Shown piece after piece: positions 30,138-36,894 of a DNA stretch of 64,000 nt (the first letter of the stretch is position 1; each line of letters opens with the position of its first letter). The notes under the pieces were generated by a model. That model had not been told where the DNA came from, ran no database searches, and worked only from the letters and a program-made list of their open reading frames with translations. The stretch is from Enterobacter cancerogenus (GTDB lineage: Bacteria; Pseudomonadota; Gammaproteobacteria; Enterobacterales; Enterobacteriaceae). The translations under genes and the position numbers were made by a program. The stretch covers positions 744,001 to 808,000 of the forward strand of contig NZ_CP077290.1 of assembly GCF_019047785.1 (NCBI RefSeq). The letters run 5' to 3'.

Positions 30138-30236
30138 ATGAGAATCGGAATCCTCTTCCCGGTCGTGATCTTTATCACGGCGTTAGTTTTTCTGGCATGG
30201 TTTTTTGTCGGTGGTTACGCCGCGCCGGGGGCATAA
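30138..30236 (+). CDS. yoaK: Small membrane protein YoaK
   Basis: A 32-residue ORF (MRIGILFPVVIFITALVFLA, then WFFVGGYAAPGA) consisting of one hydrophobic helix and a short tail. The sequence is nearly identical to E. coli YoaK, encoded at the same place after dgcP (yeaP). It starts 45 bases after dgcP, and its TAA is followed immediately by the ATG of yoaJ, so the two are translationally coupled. Function unknown. It is too short for normal gene callers. Confidence 0.9.
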   Translation: MRIGILFPVVIFITALVFLAWFFVGGYAAPGA

Positions 30237-30311
30237 ATGAGAAAGACAACAATTATTATGCTGCTGGTGGCTGTCGTCGCCGTTGCCGGAACGCAGCTTG
30301 GCTGGTGGTGA
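30237..30311 (+). CDS. yoaJ: Small membrane protein YoaJ
   Basis: A 24-residue ORF (MRKTTIIMLLVAVVAVAGTQ, then LGWW) predicted as a single membrane helix. It corresponds to E. coli YoaJ, which ends in the same LGWW. It begins directly after the yoaK stop codon (TAAATG) and is followed by an intrinsic terminator, so dgcP-yoaK-yoaJ probably form one transcript. Function unknown. Confidence 0.88.
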   Translation: MRKTTIIMLLVAVVAVAGTQLGWW

Positions 30312-30322
30312 CACCCGCGCAT

Positions 30323-30351
30323 AAAAAAGGCCGCCATCAGGCAGCCTTTTT
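30323..30351. terminator. Terminator between yoaJ and yeaQ
   Basis: AAAAAAGGC-C-GCC / GGC-A-GCCTTTTT hairpin with a 4-base loop. A-runs and T-runs flank it on both sides, so it can serve yoaJ (plus) and yeaQ (minus). Confidence 0.85.
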
Positions 30352-30366
30352 CAACGCATCTTGAAC

Positions 30367-30615
30367 TTAGCTTTTGATTTTTCTGTAGATAAACAGAACA
30401 ACCAGCGCACCAATCACCGCGACGGCAAAACTGCCGAAGTTGAATCCGTCCACTTTACCGAATCCGAACAGGGTGCTGATCCAGCCGCCAACCATCGCGC
30501 CGATAATACCCAGTATTACGGTGACGATAAAACCACCGCCATCTTTGCCCGGCATAATCCACTTCGCCAGGATACCCGCAATCAGACCAAAGATAATCCA
30601 GGATAAAATTCCCAT
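30367..30615 (-). CDS. yeaQ: GlsB/YeaQ/YmgE family membrane protein
   Basis: An 82-residue inner-membrane protein with three hydrophobic segments (about 2-24, 30-50, 58-78). The family signature is GLIAGILAKWIMPGKDGGGFIVTVILGIIGAMVGGW, seen at residues 11-46. Matches E. coli YeaQ, a stationary-phase or stress-associated protein of unknown function, sometimes called transglycosylase-associated. GAGAGGAAAG precedes the ATG. It is divergent from the sRNA gene and convergent with yoaJ. Confidence 0.92.
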   Translation of the reverse strand: MGILSWIIFGLIAGILAKWIMPGKDGGGFIVTVILGIIGAMVGGWISTLFGFGKVDGFNFGSFAVAVIGALVVLFIYRKIKS

Positions 30616-30770
30616 AGCTTTCCTCTCCGTATGGTTTTTGTCGTTAAATCAACAACACGGAAAAGCATAGCACAGGATTTCAGAAAGGAAATTTGTGATA
30701 AGCATCACAGTGCCTGACTGCCTGTTTAATGAGCTATCAAAAAAAATCGTGCTCCACACGAAACCTGGGG

Positions 30771-30799
30771 TTGCATCTTCAGTTGAGAAAGATTATCTT
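30771..30799 (+). promoter_or_regulatory. Sigma-70 promoter of the RyhB-type sRNA
   Basis: A -35 box TTGCAT at 30771-30776 and a -10 box TATCTT at 30794-30799 are separated by 17 bases. The predicted start is near 30806. The Fur box overlaps the -10. Confidence 0.65.
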
Positions 30800-30803
30800 T
30801 CTC
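30785..30803. promoter_or_regulatory. Fur box
   Basis: GAGAAAGATTATCTTTCTC is a perfect 19-base palindrome about an A/T centre and matches 14 of 19 positions of the Fur consensus GATAATGATAATCATTATC. It overlaps the -10 of the sRNA promoter, so iron-bound Fur would block transcription, as for ryhB. Confidence 0.8.
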
Positions 30804-30805
30804 AA

Positions 30806-30900
30806 TACTGAATAGTTGAGCAAAACACTCAGGTATTCAGTACGACATTGCTCACATTGCTTCCAGTATTTCTTGCCCACTTTTTAGTGGGCTTTTTTTT
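30806..30900 (+). ncRNA. RyhB-2-type small RNA (Fur-repressed)
   Basis: Predicted RNA of about 95 nt. Bases 30842-30870 reproduce without a mismatch the 29-base core of E. coli RyhB (centre ATTGCTCACATTGCTTCC) that pairs with sodB and other targets; the 5' arm and terminator stem differ from RyhB. It ends in GCCCAC/GTGGGC plus eight T residues. Salmonella carries its second copy (RyhB-2, IsrE, RfrB) beside yeaQ, the same location as here. A Fur box and -10/-35 lie at the right distance. The role, repression of iron-using protein mRNAs under iron limitation with Hfq, is inferred from the family. Confidence 0.9.
30875..30900 (+). terminator. Terminator of the RyhB-type sRNA
   Basis: A 6-bp GCCCAC/GTGGGC stem with a 6-base loop and eight T residues. 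Confidence 0.9.
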
Positions 30901-31038
30901 GCCTGACGCATCGCGTGGCGCAGGCCCTCCCTCACCCGCCAGGCAAAAGCCAACGCTCCCCACCAGGATCATCAGGCTTGTCCCTGTTCAGCCCTGTGTT
31001 AAAATTTCGGCCTCAGGGAGCTGACAGGACACAGGAAA

Positions 31039-32535
31039 ATGAAAAAGATCATTGCCGTTGCGATCGTTTCAACACAGTTGGTTCTGCTGTCTCTCTACGC
31101 TGTTAATGCGGTTATCGTCGAACAGCAGCAGAGTAAGCAGCATGAAATTGCCCATACGTTTTTACGCTACTCTGAAAGCCTAACCCTGAGCGTGGCGAGC
31201 ACGCTCAAGCGCACGTCCTCGCAGGGGTGCGATAACGCGAGCCTGGACGGCTTCAGGAAAATAAAGCTCAACAGCCTCTATTTTGATGACATTGGCATAA
31301 TTAAAGACGGGCACGTCATCTGCACGGCTTTCTGGGGCAAGCTGCCCTCCCCGGTTGCGCTTCCAGCCGAACTTCATACCACCCCCAACGGCTTTACCCT
31401 GGCGCAATTCTCGCAGCCTGATTTTTTCACCGGCAACGCGGCGATTTATCACAATGTGATTATTTTCACCTCGCAACACGCCTACGATAAATTCAGCCCC
31501 GTCACCGCAACCTATTCGCTCAGCTCAACAACCAAAGATTTTGGCAGAACCTTCTTCTCAACCGCGCCATCGGATCAGCGTAGCTGGTTACGGTCATCGT
31601 TATTTACGCTGAGCGAGACGCAGTGCAGTACGCGTTGGGATCTCTGCGTGACGGTAAAACATCATGATGCCGGTCTGGCATCCTTATCCGTTACGGTCTT
31701 TATTCTCCTGTGCGTGGTTTTCTATTTTATCTGGCTCTCCCTGACGCTGTTTTCGATTCGGCTCTATGAAGACCGATCCTCGCTTGAGCGGACGCTGGTC
31801 AGGGCAGTGAAAAACAACACCATCGATGTGCACTACCAGCCGGTCGTGCAAATCAGCAGTCATAAAACCGTGGGTGTAGAAGTGTTATCCCGCTGGCGGG
31901 ACAACGCGCATACGGACGTTTCGCCTGAACTCTTTATTCCGTTGATTAAAAAGATCGGGTTGTATAACACCTACTACCGCAACATGATCAAAAAATCTCT
32001 CTGCGAAATTGCGCCACTTGCCCGCCAGCATCAGCTGATGATCTCCCTTAACGTGGGCCGGACGGAAATTGAAGACGGGCAGTTTATCGATCTGATCCGC
32101 CGTGAGTGCCAGCTGAATGCTATCCCGCTGTCGTTAATCAAAATCGAGCTGTCTGAAAATGCGGTGTCACACGCGGGTATACTGGAGGATTTTTGCAAGG
32201 CGCTACATTCAGCGGGCATAAATATTTCGATAGACGATTTTGGGGTACAAAATTCGAATCTCGCCAGGCTGTCGGACCTTGAGTACGACGAGATCAAAAT
32301 CGATAAATCGCTGGTGGATGGTATTAACGAGCATTACAAGCGGGACATTTTTGTTATTTTCAGCGACGCGCTCTCAAAGCTCAATAAGACGCTGGTGTTT
32401 GAGGGGGTGGAAAATGAGGCGCAGTATCGCTTTATCGCCGGGCGCTATCCCAGCGCCCTGATTCAGGGGTGGTATTTCTCAAAGTCCCTGACCATTGAAG
32501 AATTATCAAAACGGCTGACGAGCACATCACGCTGA
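31039..32535 (+). CDS. Membrane CSS-motif EAL c-di-GMP phosphodiesterase
   Basis: A 498-residue inner-membrane protein. One helix is at about residues 4-25, a periplasmic CSS-type sensor domain spans about 26-213 with cysteines at 64, 95, 196 and 203, then a second helix at 214-240 and a cytoplasmic EAL domain (about 250-495). Catalytic positions look intact: EVL at 281-283 (the EAL motif), SLNVG, ELSEN, IDDFG, IKIDKSLV, FEGVEN and IQGWYFSK. It resembles PdeB/PdeC-type enzymes, whose CSS domains respond to periplasmic redox state through DsbA/B. It starts 138 bases after the sRNA terminator and overlaps the convergent downstream gene by 9 bases. Confidence 0.9.
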   Translation: MKKIIAVAIVSTQLVLLSLYAVNAVIVEQQQSKQHEIAHTFLRYSESLTLSVASTLKRTSSQGCDNASLDGFRKIKLNSLYFDDIGIIKDGHVICTAFWGKLPSPVALPAELHTTPNGFTLAQFSQPDFFTGNAAIYHNVIIFTSQHAYDKFSPVTATYSLSSTTKDFGRTFFSTAPSDQRSWLRSSLFTLSETQCSTRWDLCVTVKHHDAGLASLSVTVFILLCVVFYFIWLSLTLFSIRLYEDRSSLERTLVRAVKNNTIDVHYQPVVQISSHKTVGVEVLSRWRDNAHTDVSPELFIPLIKKIGLYNTYYRNMIKKSLCEIAPLARQHQLMISLNVGRTEIEDGQFIDLIRRECQLNAIPLSLIKIELSENAVSHAGILEDFCKALHSAGINISIDDFGVQNSNLARLSDLEYDEIKIDKSLVDGINEHYKRDIFVIFSDALSKLNKTLVFEGVENEAQYRFIAGRYPSALIQGWYFSKSLTIEELSKRLTSTSR

Positions 32536-33216
32536 AGTGGCCCCAACGGGCCAGCGCGCCGTCCAGTTGTAATTGATACGCACCAGCTGGAGTTTTCCCG
32601 CCACGTCCCCGTAGCGCTGCGTCCGATGCTGCAGGAAAAACACCCTGAGATATTCCGGCATACGAGCAGCCTGATAGCGCAGCAGCGTGGTATGCCAGAA
32701 CGGCGCTGGCAGGGGCACATTTTCATGTCTGGCGAGCAGCTCGTTTCTCCACGGCGTGTTAAGAACTGCCTCACAAAAAGCCTTGCGCCAGGCCACTGCC
32801 GTCGGGTTAGGTATGCCGGCCAGCAGCAGTTGTCCCGGTAAGGCCACCAGCCTTAATTCATTGATCCTGATGGATTGCCCGTCATAAGGTGCCCATGCGT
32901 GGGGGAGCGCCTCGACATGCGACGGAAGGTGTTGATGAGCCTCATAAAGCGGTAACGTCAACGGTAAAAAGGTAAAATGGAAACCGTCCACGGGCTGAAG
33001 ATCCGCACGCGGATCGTGGTGCGTGAGCGTATGCAGCGCAGTGAAAAGCCCGGTGATTTCCGCCGACATCGGCGGCTGAAACCCCGTTGCCAGGGCAAAT
33101 TTATGCGGTGCGTAGTACGCAGGTATCGGGCCGTCGGTGTCAGCGTGCTCTTGCCACCGCGCCAGCGTGCTACTGCTGGTCGAGTCGTAAAGCGCGTCCA
33201 GGTCTGATGCGTCCAT
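32527..33216 (-). CDS. 2H phosphoesterase / LigT-like protein
   Basis: A 229-residue cytoplasmic protein with the two HxT motifs that define the 2H phosphoesterase superfamily: His80-Phe-Thr82 in GFHFTFLPL and His175-Thr-Thr177 in FWHTTLLRY, about 95 residues apart. Superfamily members include 2'-5' RNA ligase/cyclic phosphodiesterases, tRNA 2',3'-cyclic phosphodiesterases and AKAP18-type proteins; the substrate here is unknown. AGGTG lies 4 bases before the ATG. The gene is convergent with the EAL gene (9-base overlap) and followed upstream by ymjA on the same strand. Confidence 0.75.
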   Translation of the reverse strand: MDASDLDALYDSTSSSTLARWQEHADTDGPIPAYYAPHKFALATGFQPPMSAEITGLFTALHTLTHHDPRADLQPVDGFHFTFLPLTLPLYEAHQHLPSHVEALPHAWAPYDGQSIRINELRLVALPGQLLLAGIPNPTAVAWRKAFCEAVLNTPWRNELLARHENVPLPAPFWHTTLLRYQAARMPEYLRVFFLQHRTQRYGDVAGKLQLVRINYNWTARWPVGATSA

Positions 33217-33239
33217 TTCACCTACCGGTTATTGATGGC

Positions 33240-33485
33240 CTACTCGTTGCCCCAGGTATTCAGGAAGTTAGCGATATCGTCGATGCGGCTGGCCTTGATA
33301 CCGGCCTGCTCAGCCATCTCCTTTTGCGCCTCTTCGCTGATCTCCCCGCTATCCGTGAGGCGCGTGATCAACAGCTGAAAATAGTGTGCCAGCGGCGTAC
33401 GCTCCTCTTCATTAACCGGTTCGGCCGCTTCCGTCGCGTACTCATCTGTAATGTCATAATATTTCAGTGGAATGTCGTTGTTCAT
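33240..33485 (-). CDS. ymjA: DUF2543 family protein YmjA
   Basis: An 81-residue acidic protein starting [21 protein letters not shown] and ending FLNTWGNE, closely matching E. coli YmjA (81 residues). The open frame extends upstream to 33575, but the start at 33485 agrees with the homologue. Function unknown. In K-12 ymjA is elsewhere (near the puu genes). Here its upstream side abuts a relic of the icd 3' end. Confidence 0.9.
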   Translation of the reverse strand: MNNDIPLKYYDITDEYATEAAEPVNEEERTPLAHYFQLLITRLTDSGEISEEAQKEMAEQAGIKASRIDDIANFLNTWGNE

Positions 33486-33573
33486 AGCATGTCTCTTATG
33501 TGAGCGTGAGTAATGGTGTAAGCCAGCAGTCGAGTATAGAGAATGCCCCCTGCCCCTGGCGAGTCTGTTCGAC

Positions 33574-33606
33574 ATAAAAAAAAACGGGAACCCAACGGCT
33601 CCCGTT
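33574..33606 (-). terminator. Displaced copy of the icd terminator
   Basis: AACGGGA/TCCCGTT stem next to an A-run on the plus strand (T-run on the minus strand). It is the same hairpin as at 40622-40654 after intact icd, with a changed loop, and sits in the ymjA promoter side. Confidence 0.75.
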
Positions 33607-33696
33607 ATTCATAACCCAGAATCTGGATGACATGTTTGCAACAATTGTGCTTTTCATGTCTTAAACAATCCGGTCTGCGGATTCAAACCATTCCAT
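33607..33696 (-). pseudogene. Decayed duplicate of the icd 3' end
   Basis: On the minus strand this stretch aligns with the last part of icd in two blocks. Bases to 33649 match 40655-40698 (the icd C-terminal codons and trailer, differing mainly at third positions), and 33649-33696 match 40782-40829 at 39 of 48 positions, with the 83 bases 40699-40781 deleted. The icd stop TAA has changed to TCA. Homology is not clear beyond 33696. It resembles icdC, the displaced icd end that marks the far boundary of prophage e14 in K-12. Confidence 0.8.
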
Positions 33697-34470
33697 GTCA
33701 TCACCGTGAAAGACCAGACTGCACTTATTGCTCTGATTTCATTCTGGAGCAGTACGAGTGTCACATAAACTTTATTCGTCCCATAGGGTGGTGCCAGGCG
33801 AAAGCATTATGCTGCCGTATATCTACTTCCTTTCACTCGTCCTCCGGTGATCTGCGGGCAAAAATGATGACATGCCAGGTCTGTTTTGCCTGTAAAACGC
33901 ATCGGTCATTATTGTTAATTCGAGTTGAGAAAATTGATCCGGGACGGTCTTTCTTAACATGTTATTGATTTTTATGCTTTTTTTTGCATTGCGAAGCACT
34001 TAAAGCATTTTAAAATGTAAATAAATTTCAACTTTTGTCAGTTTTCGCTTGGAAAAATCGCAAAAATTGTCATGAAAAATCCTAAATTAACCCTATTAAG
34101 ATTAGGTTTAACAGAATTAGGTTACCTTTGTAACTTATTGATTTAAAAATGTTGTTTATTTTTTGCAGGTCTTTTTGCTATTTATATGTGAATTTTAGTT
34201 AAAAATAATTTTGTAAATTTTATGTTCTACAATGCGACGCCTTGAAACATCAATGCAACATTTGTGTTTTTAAACTTAAAAAATCTCACCAAATGGATTT
34301 TTGTGTCGCATTTAATGCCTTTTGCAGTGTTTTACTTTGATAAATTAGTCCCATTGTCACATTTTCTCCATTTTAATAACATTTCATTGCATCAGATGAA
34401 CACCGAAAACCTTTCGAATGGAGAAGGCGCCGACATGGAAATGGGAAAGATAAACTTCTAAGGAGTCTTT
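33697..34470. other. AT-rich leader of the fimbrial island, no gene seen
   Basis: About 770 bases, strongly AT rich from 33950 on, with short A/T tracts and repeats of TTAGGTTTAA and TTAGGTTACC near 34100-34130. Open frames at 33627-33968 and 34264-34461 lack ribosome sites and domain content. The region probably carries the promoter for the two regulators and resembles H-NS-silenced promoters of horizontally acquired fimbriae. Confidence 0.55.
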
Positions 34471-34854
34471 GTGCCTTTTGTCTCTGACGAGCTTCTGTAT
34501 GGATACACGATTTTCCAACATCTTGAGTATCGGCTTTCAACAAGAACGCTTATCAATACCAAGAATGGACGTATTAAAAGATTCGGTACGACGAAAGCGA
34601 GACTGTTCGAGTATCTCCTGGCGGGGATGGATAGTGAAATTGTGTACGATAATGACATTATCGTACACGTTTTTGATGATTATGGACTCCGGTGCTCGAA
34701 ATCCTATTTGTTGTCCATGATGAAAAAAATCCAGAACGCGTTTAATACCGTGGGCTTTGAACGATACCCTTTTACAAGAATGTATGGGAAAGCGTACAAA
34801 ATAGACTGCGAATCTTTAGAGCGCATATATGTTTTCAAACCTTCTTCACAATGA
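34471..34854 (+). CDS. Winged-helix (OmpR/CadC-type) DNA-binding regulator, fimbrial
   Basis: A 127-residue protein starting with GTG preceded by a strong AAGGAG 5 bases upstream. Almost the whole length is a trans_reg_C-like winged helix: strand TLINTKNGRIKRFGTTKARLFEYLL, recognition helix region SKSYLLSMMKKIQNAFN, and a terminal wing MYGKAYKIDCE equivalent to the GxGY of OmpR. There is no receiver domain and no membrane anchor. Codons are AT rich. It lies upstream of, and codirectional with, a second putative regulator and a chaperone-usher operon, so it is probably a fimbrial regulator; that is inference. Confidence 0.75.
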   Translation: MPFVSDELLYGYTIFQHLEYRLSTRTLINTKNGRIKRFGTTKARLFEYLLAGMDSEIVYDNDIIVHVFDDYGLRCSKSYLLSMMKKIQNAFNTVGFERYPFTRMYGKAYKIDCESLERIYVFKPSSQ

Positions 34855-34882
34855 CAATGAAAAATTACATAAGGAATGAATT

Positions 34883-35461
34883 TTGACGGCGCTATTAGTT
34901 TTTTCACGAAACTTCCCAATGAGGCAGGCAATTACTTCGTTGACCTCAGCCAGGGGGGAAGTATTCTACTTTGACAACCGGTTGGAATTTTTAGTAAGCG
35001 CGACCATCCTGGACAAGTCCTACATTCTTATCGATACGATAGGAGAAAATAGCGAGAACATTCGATGGCTCTATTACCGACTCGCGGCAAGGGGGCTGCT
35101 ACGCCTAACCTATTTTATTGCGCCTGAGGATAATGCGGGGAACGTTTTTTTAAAAATTTTCCGACTCGTCACCACGCTTAAAGATCTTAAGCAATTGTGC
35201 GAGCGCGCCTCTAAACATCGGACAACAGAAAGTCCATGCGTATTAAAAGACATGCTTTACCAGAGGCTATCGATGCGACTGTCAGACGATCATTTAAATT
35301 TTCTACTGAGGGTTTATGATGAATCGACGAGCCAGTATCGGATAAGAAATAAATATGAAACCAATAAGAATTACTACGTGCGAAATCGTCTGGCATTAGG
35401 CAATGGACTGGAGATGAAACAGCTTATATTACTTTTATCAACGCAAAACCTGAGGTGCTAA
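34883..35461 (+). CDS. Putative LuxR-like regulator of fimbriae
   Basis: A 192-residue ORF whose only well-spaced start is TTG (34883) behind AAGGA; the ATG six bases upstream is in another frame. The N-terminal half (about 1-100) resembles a degenerate response-regulator-like or effector fold without an obvious phosphorylation Asp. The C-terminal half (about 128-190; LSDDHLNFLLRVYDE ... NYYVRNRLALGNGLEMKQLILLLS) has the helix spacing of a diverged LuxR/GerE helix-turn-helix. AT-rich codon use matches the preceding gene (28-base gap). Its stop is 121 bases before the fimbrial subunit. Regulator role inferred. Confidence 0.6.
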   Translation: MTALLVFSRNFPMRQAITSLTSARGEVFYFDNRLEFLVSATILDKSYILIDTIGENSENIRWLYYRLAARGLLRLTYFIAPEDNAGNVFLKIFRLVTTLKDLKQLCERASKHRTTESPCVLKDMLYQRLSMRLSDDHLNFLLRVYDESTSQYRIRNKYETNKNYYVRNRLALGNGLEMKQLILLLSTQNLRC

Positions 35462-35582
35462 TAGATAAATAATCATTATTCATTGCATCGAACGAAAAAC
35501 TCTTATTTTGCGGCCTTGTTCCGCCCTTCCTGCGCAAAATTTAATTTTGCGCAGATACCTTCAATCCTGAGGATATATAGCT

Positions 35583-36137
35583 ATGCAAATGAAGTTAAGT
35601 AGTGTCTTTCGAAATATGGTCGCGGCTGCAGCCGTTTCTGGAATCACTTTTGCAGCCGTCGCAGCCGATGGACAGATCAATTTTACCGGTACCATTCTGG
35701 ATTCGGCCTGTACGATTGATACCAATACGGCAAATCAAACCGTCAATCTCGGCAAAATCCCGAAAAGCTCGTTCAACGCGGCCGGGGCCGTTGCTGCCGC
35801 AACCCGCTTCAGCATTGTGTTGAACAACTGCCCTGCGGCCGTGACCTCTGCCTCCATCAAGTTTGATGGGAATGCGGACAGTTCGGACACCAGTATTCTT
35901 GCGCTGAACAGCGGTCAAACGGCGAAAGGCGTTGGCGTTGCATTTTATGAAGAAGATGGCATCACCGCGATTCCGCTGGCTACCCAATCCAGGAGCATCA
36001 CGCTTGACACTAGCGCAGGCGAAGAAGTCGCTAACAGTAATAAGATGACTTTCGTGGCGAAATATAAGGCGACGCAGGCTGCCGTGGTTGCGGGTACTGC
36101 AAACGCAACATCAGATTTTACCATTACCTATCAGTAA
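35583..36137 (+). CDS. Major fimbrial subunit (type 1-like pilin)
   Basis: A 184-residue chaperone-usher pilin. A signal peptide (about 1-28, ending AAVAA) precedes DGQINFTGTILDSACTID, the usual donor strand and first Cys; the second Cys is in LNNCPAAV, giving one disulfide. It ends FTITYQ, with the penultimate Tyr of the chaperone-binding beta-zipper. GAGG lies upstream of ATG CAA ATG; either ATG could be used. It is first in a four-gene operon (subunit, chaperone, usher, adhesin). Confidence 0.92.
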   Translation: MQMKLSSVFRNMVAAAAVSGITFAAVAADGQINFTGTILDSACTIDTNTANQTVNLGKIPKSSFNAAGAVAAATRFSIVLNNCPAAVTSASIKFDGNADSSDTSILALNSGQTAKGVGVAFYEEDGITAIPLATQSRSITLDTSAGEEVANSNKMTFVAKYKATQAAVVAGTANATSDFTITYQ

Positions 36138-36197
36138 TACGCCGGGCGTACCTTAGGTGCGCCCTGTTGTCTCTTGCTGGAATGTCGGGGAAGAAGG

Positions 36198-36875
36198 ATG
36201 AGTCAACTTATTCGAACGATTATATTATTAAGCGCTTGCTTGTTCTCCATGATGGGTCAGGCCAGCATTACCGTCGGCGGAACTCGCTTAGTTTATAATG
36301 AGACTGAAAACGAAGCCTCACTCCCTGTGAGCAATAGTCAGGATGCTGTACCCTATTTAATTCAGTCATGGGTTGAGTTAAGTGAGAACTCGAAAGAGCA
36401 GGTTCCTTTTATTGTGACACCGCCGCTTTTCCGCCTCGATGGTGGCCATGAAAATGCGCTGCGAGTCATTTATACAGGCGAGAAAGTGCTCCCTGAAAAT
36501 CGCGAATCTGTTTTTTGGCTTAACGTTAAGTCTATTCCTTCAATGACCCGCTCCGATGAAAATCGACTGCTGATTGCCGTTAAGACGCGGATGAAGCTTT
36601 TTTTCCGACCTGCGGCCCTGGCGTCAGAAAAAGCAGATGAGGCATGGACACAATTAACGTTTAAGTCCCACGACGGACGTCTGGTAATTAATAATCCGAC
36701 GCCGTTTTATGTTTCGCTTTATTCATTAAAGGTTGGCAATAAAACTATTACCCAGCCTCCAATGATTTCACCCTTTAGTACCGAAACGGTGGCTGGCAGT
36801 GGAAAACAGGTTAGCTGGAAAGCCATAAATGATTTTGGTGGCGTCACGACAGAAAAGCGCCAAACGCTGAAATGA
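36198..36875 (+). CDS. Periplasmic fimbrial chaperone (PapD-like)
   Basis: A 225-residue chaperone with a cleavable signal (MSQLIRTIILLSACLFSMMG) and two immunoglobulin-like domains. Family marks are GGTRLVYNETENEASLPVSN, PFIVTPPLFRLDGG, the FWLNVKSIP strand and the conserved LLIAVKTRMKLFFRP at the hinge. The short F1-G1 loop suggests the FGS subfamily, serving pili rather than thin capsules. GGGGA lies 7 bases upstream of the chosen ATG. It is 60 bases downstream of the subunit gene and 19 upstream of the usher start. Confidence 0.93.
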   Translation: MSQLIRTIILLSACLFSMMGQASITVGGTRLVYNETENEASLPVSNSQDAVPYLIQSWVELSENSKEQVPFIVTPPLFRLDGGHENALRVIYTGEKVLPENRESVFWLNVKSIPSMTRSDENRLLIAVKTRMKLFFRPAALASEKADEAWTQLTFKSHDGRLVINNPTPFYVSLYSLKVGNKTITQPPMISPFSTETVAGSGKQVSWKAINDFGGVTTEKRQTLK

Positions 36876-36894
36876 AAAATATTATCAACGCGTT

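Noticed and set aside
31039-32535. EAL protein as a degenerate, non-catalytic domain because the motif reads EVL
   Set aside because: EVL is a common active variant and all other catalytic residues (N, E, DD, K, E, Q) are in place.
33697-33760. Further icd similarity beyond the remnant (GGAGCAGTAC against GGTGCAGTAC)
   Set aside because: The match is short and offset by 20 bases from the expected spacing, so it may be chance.
33627-33968. Plus-strand ORF of 113 codons next to ymjA
   Set aside because: It runs antisense through the icd remnant and has no ribosome site or family resemblance.
34264-34461. Plus-strand ORF of 65 codons before the first fimbrial regulator
   Set aside because: AT-rich DNA with low-complexity translation and no ribosome site; the next gene has a clear one.
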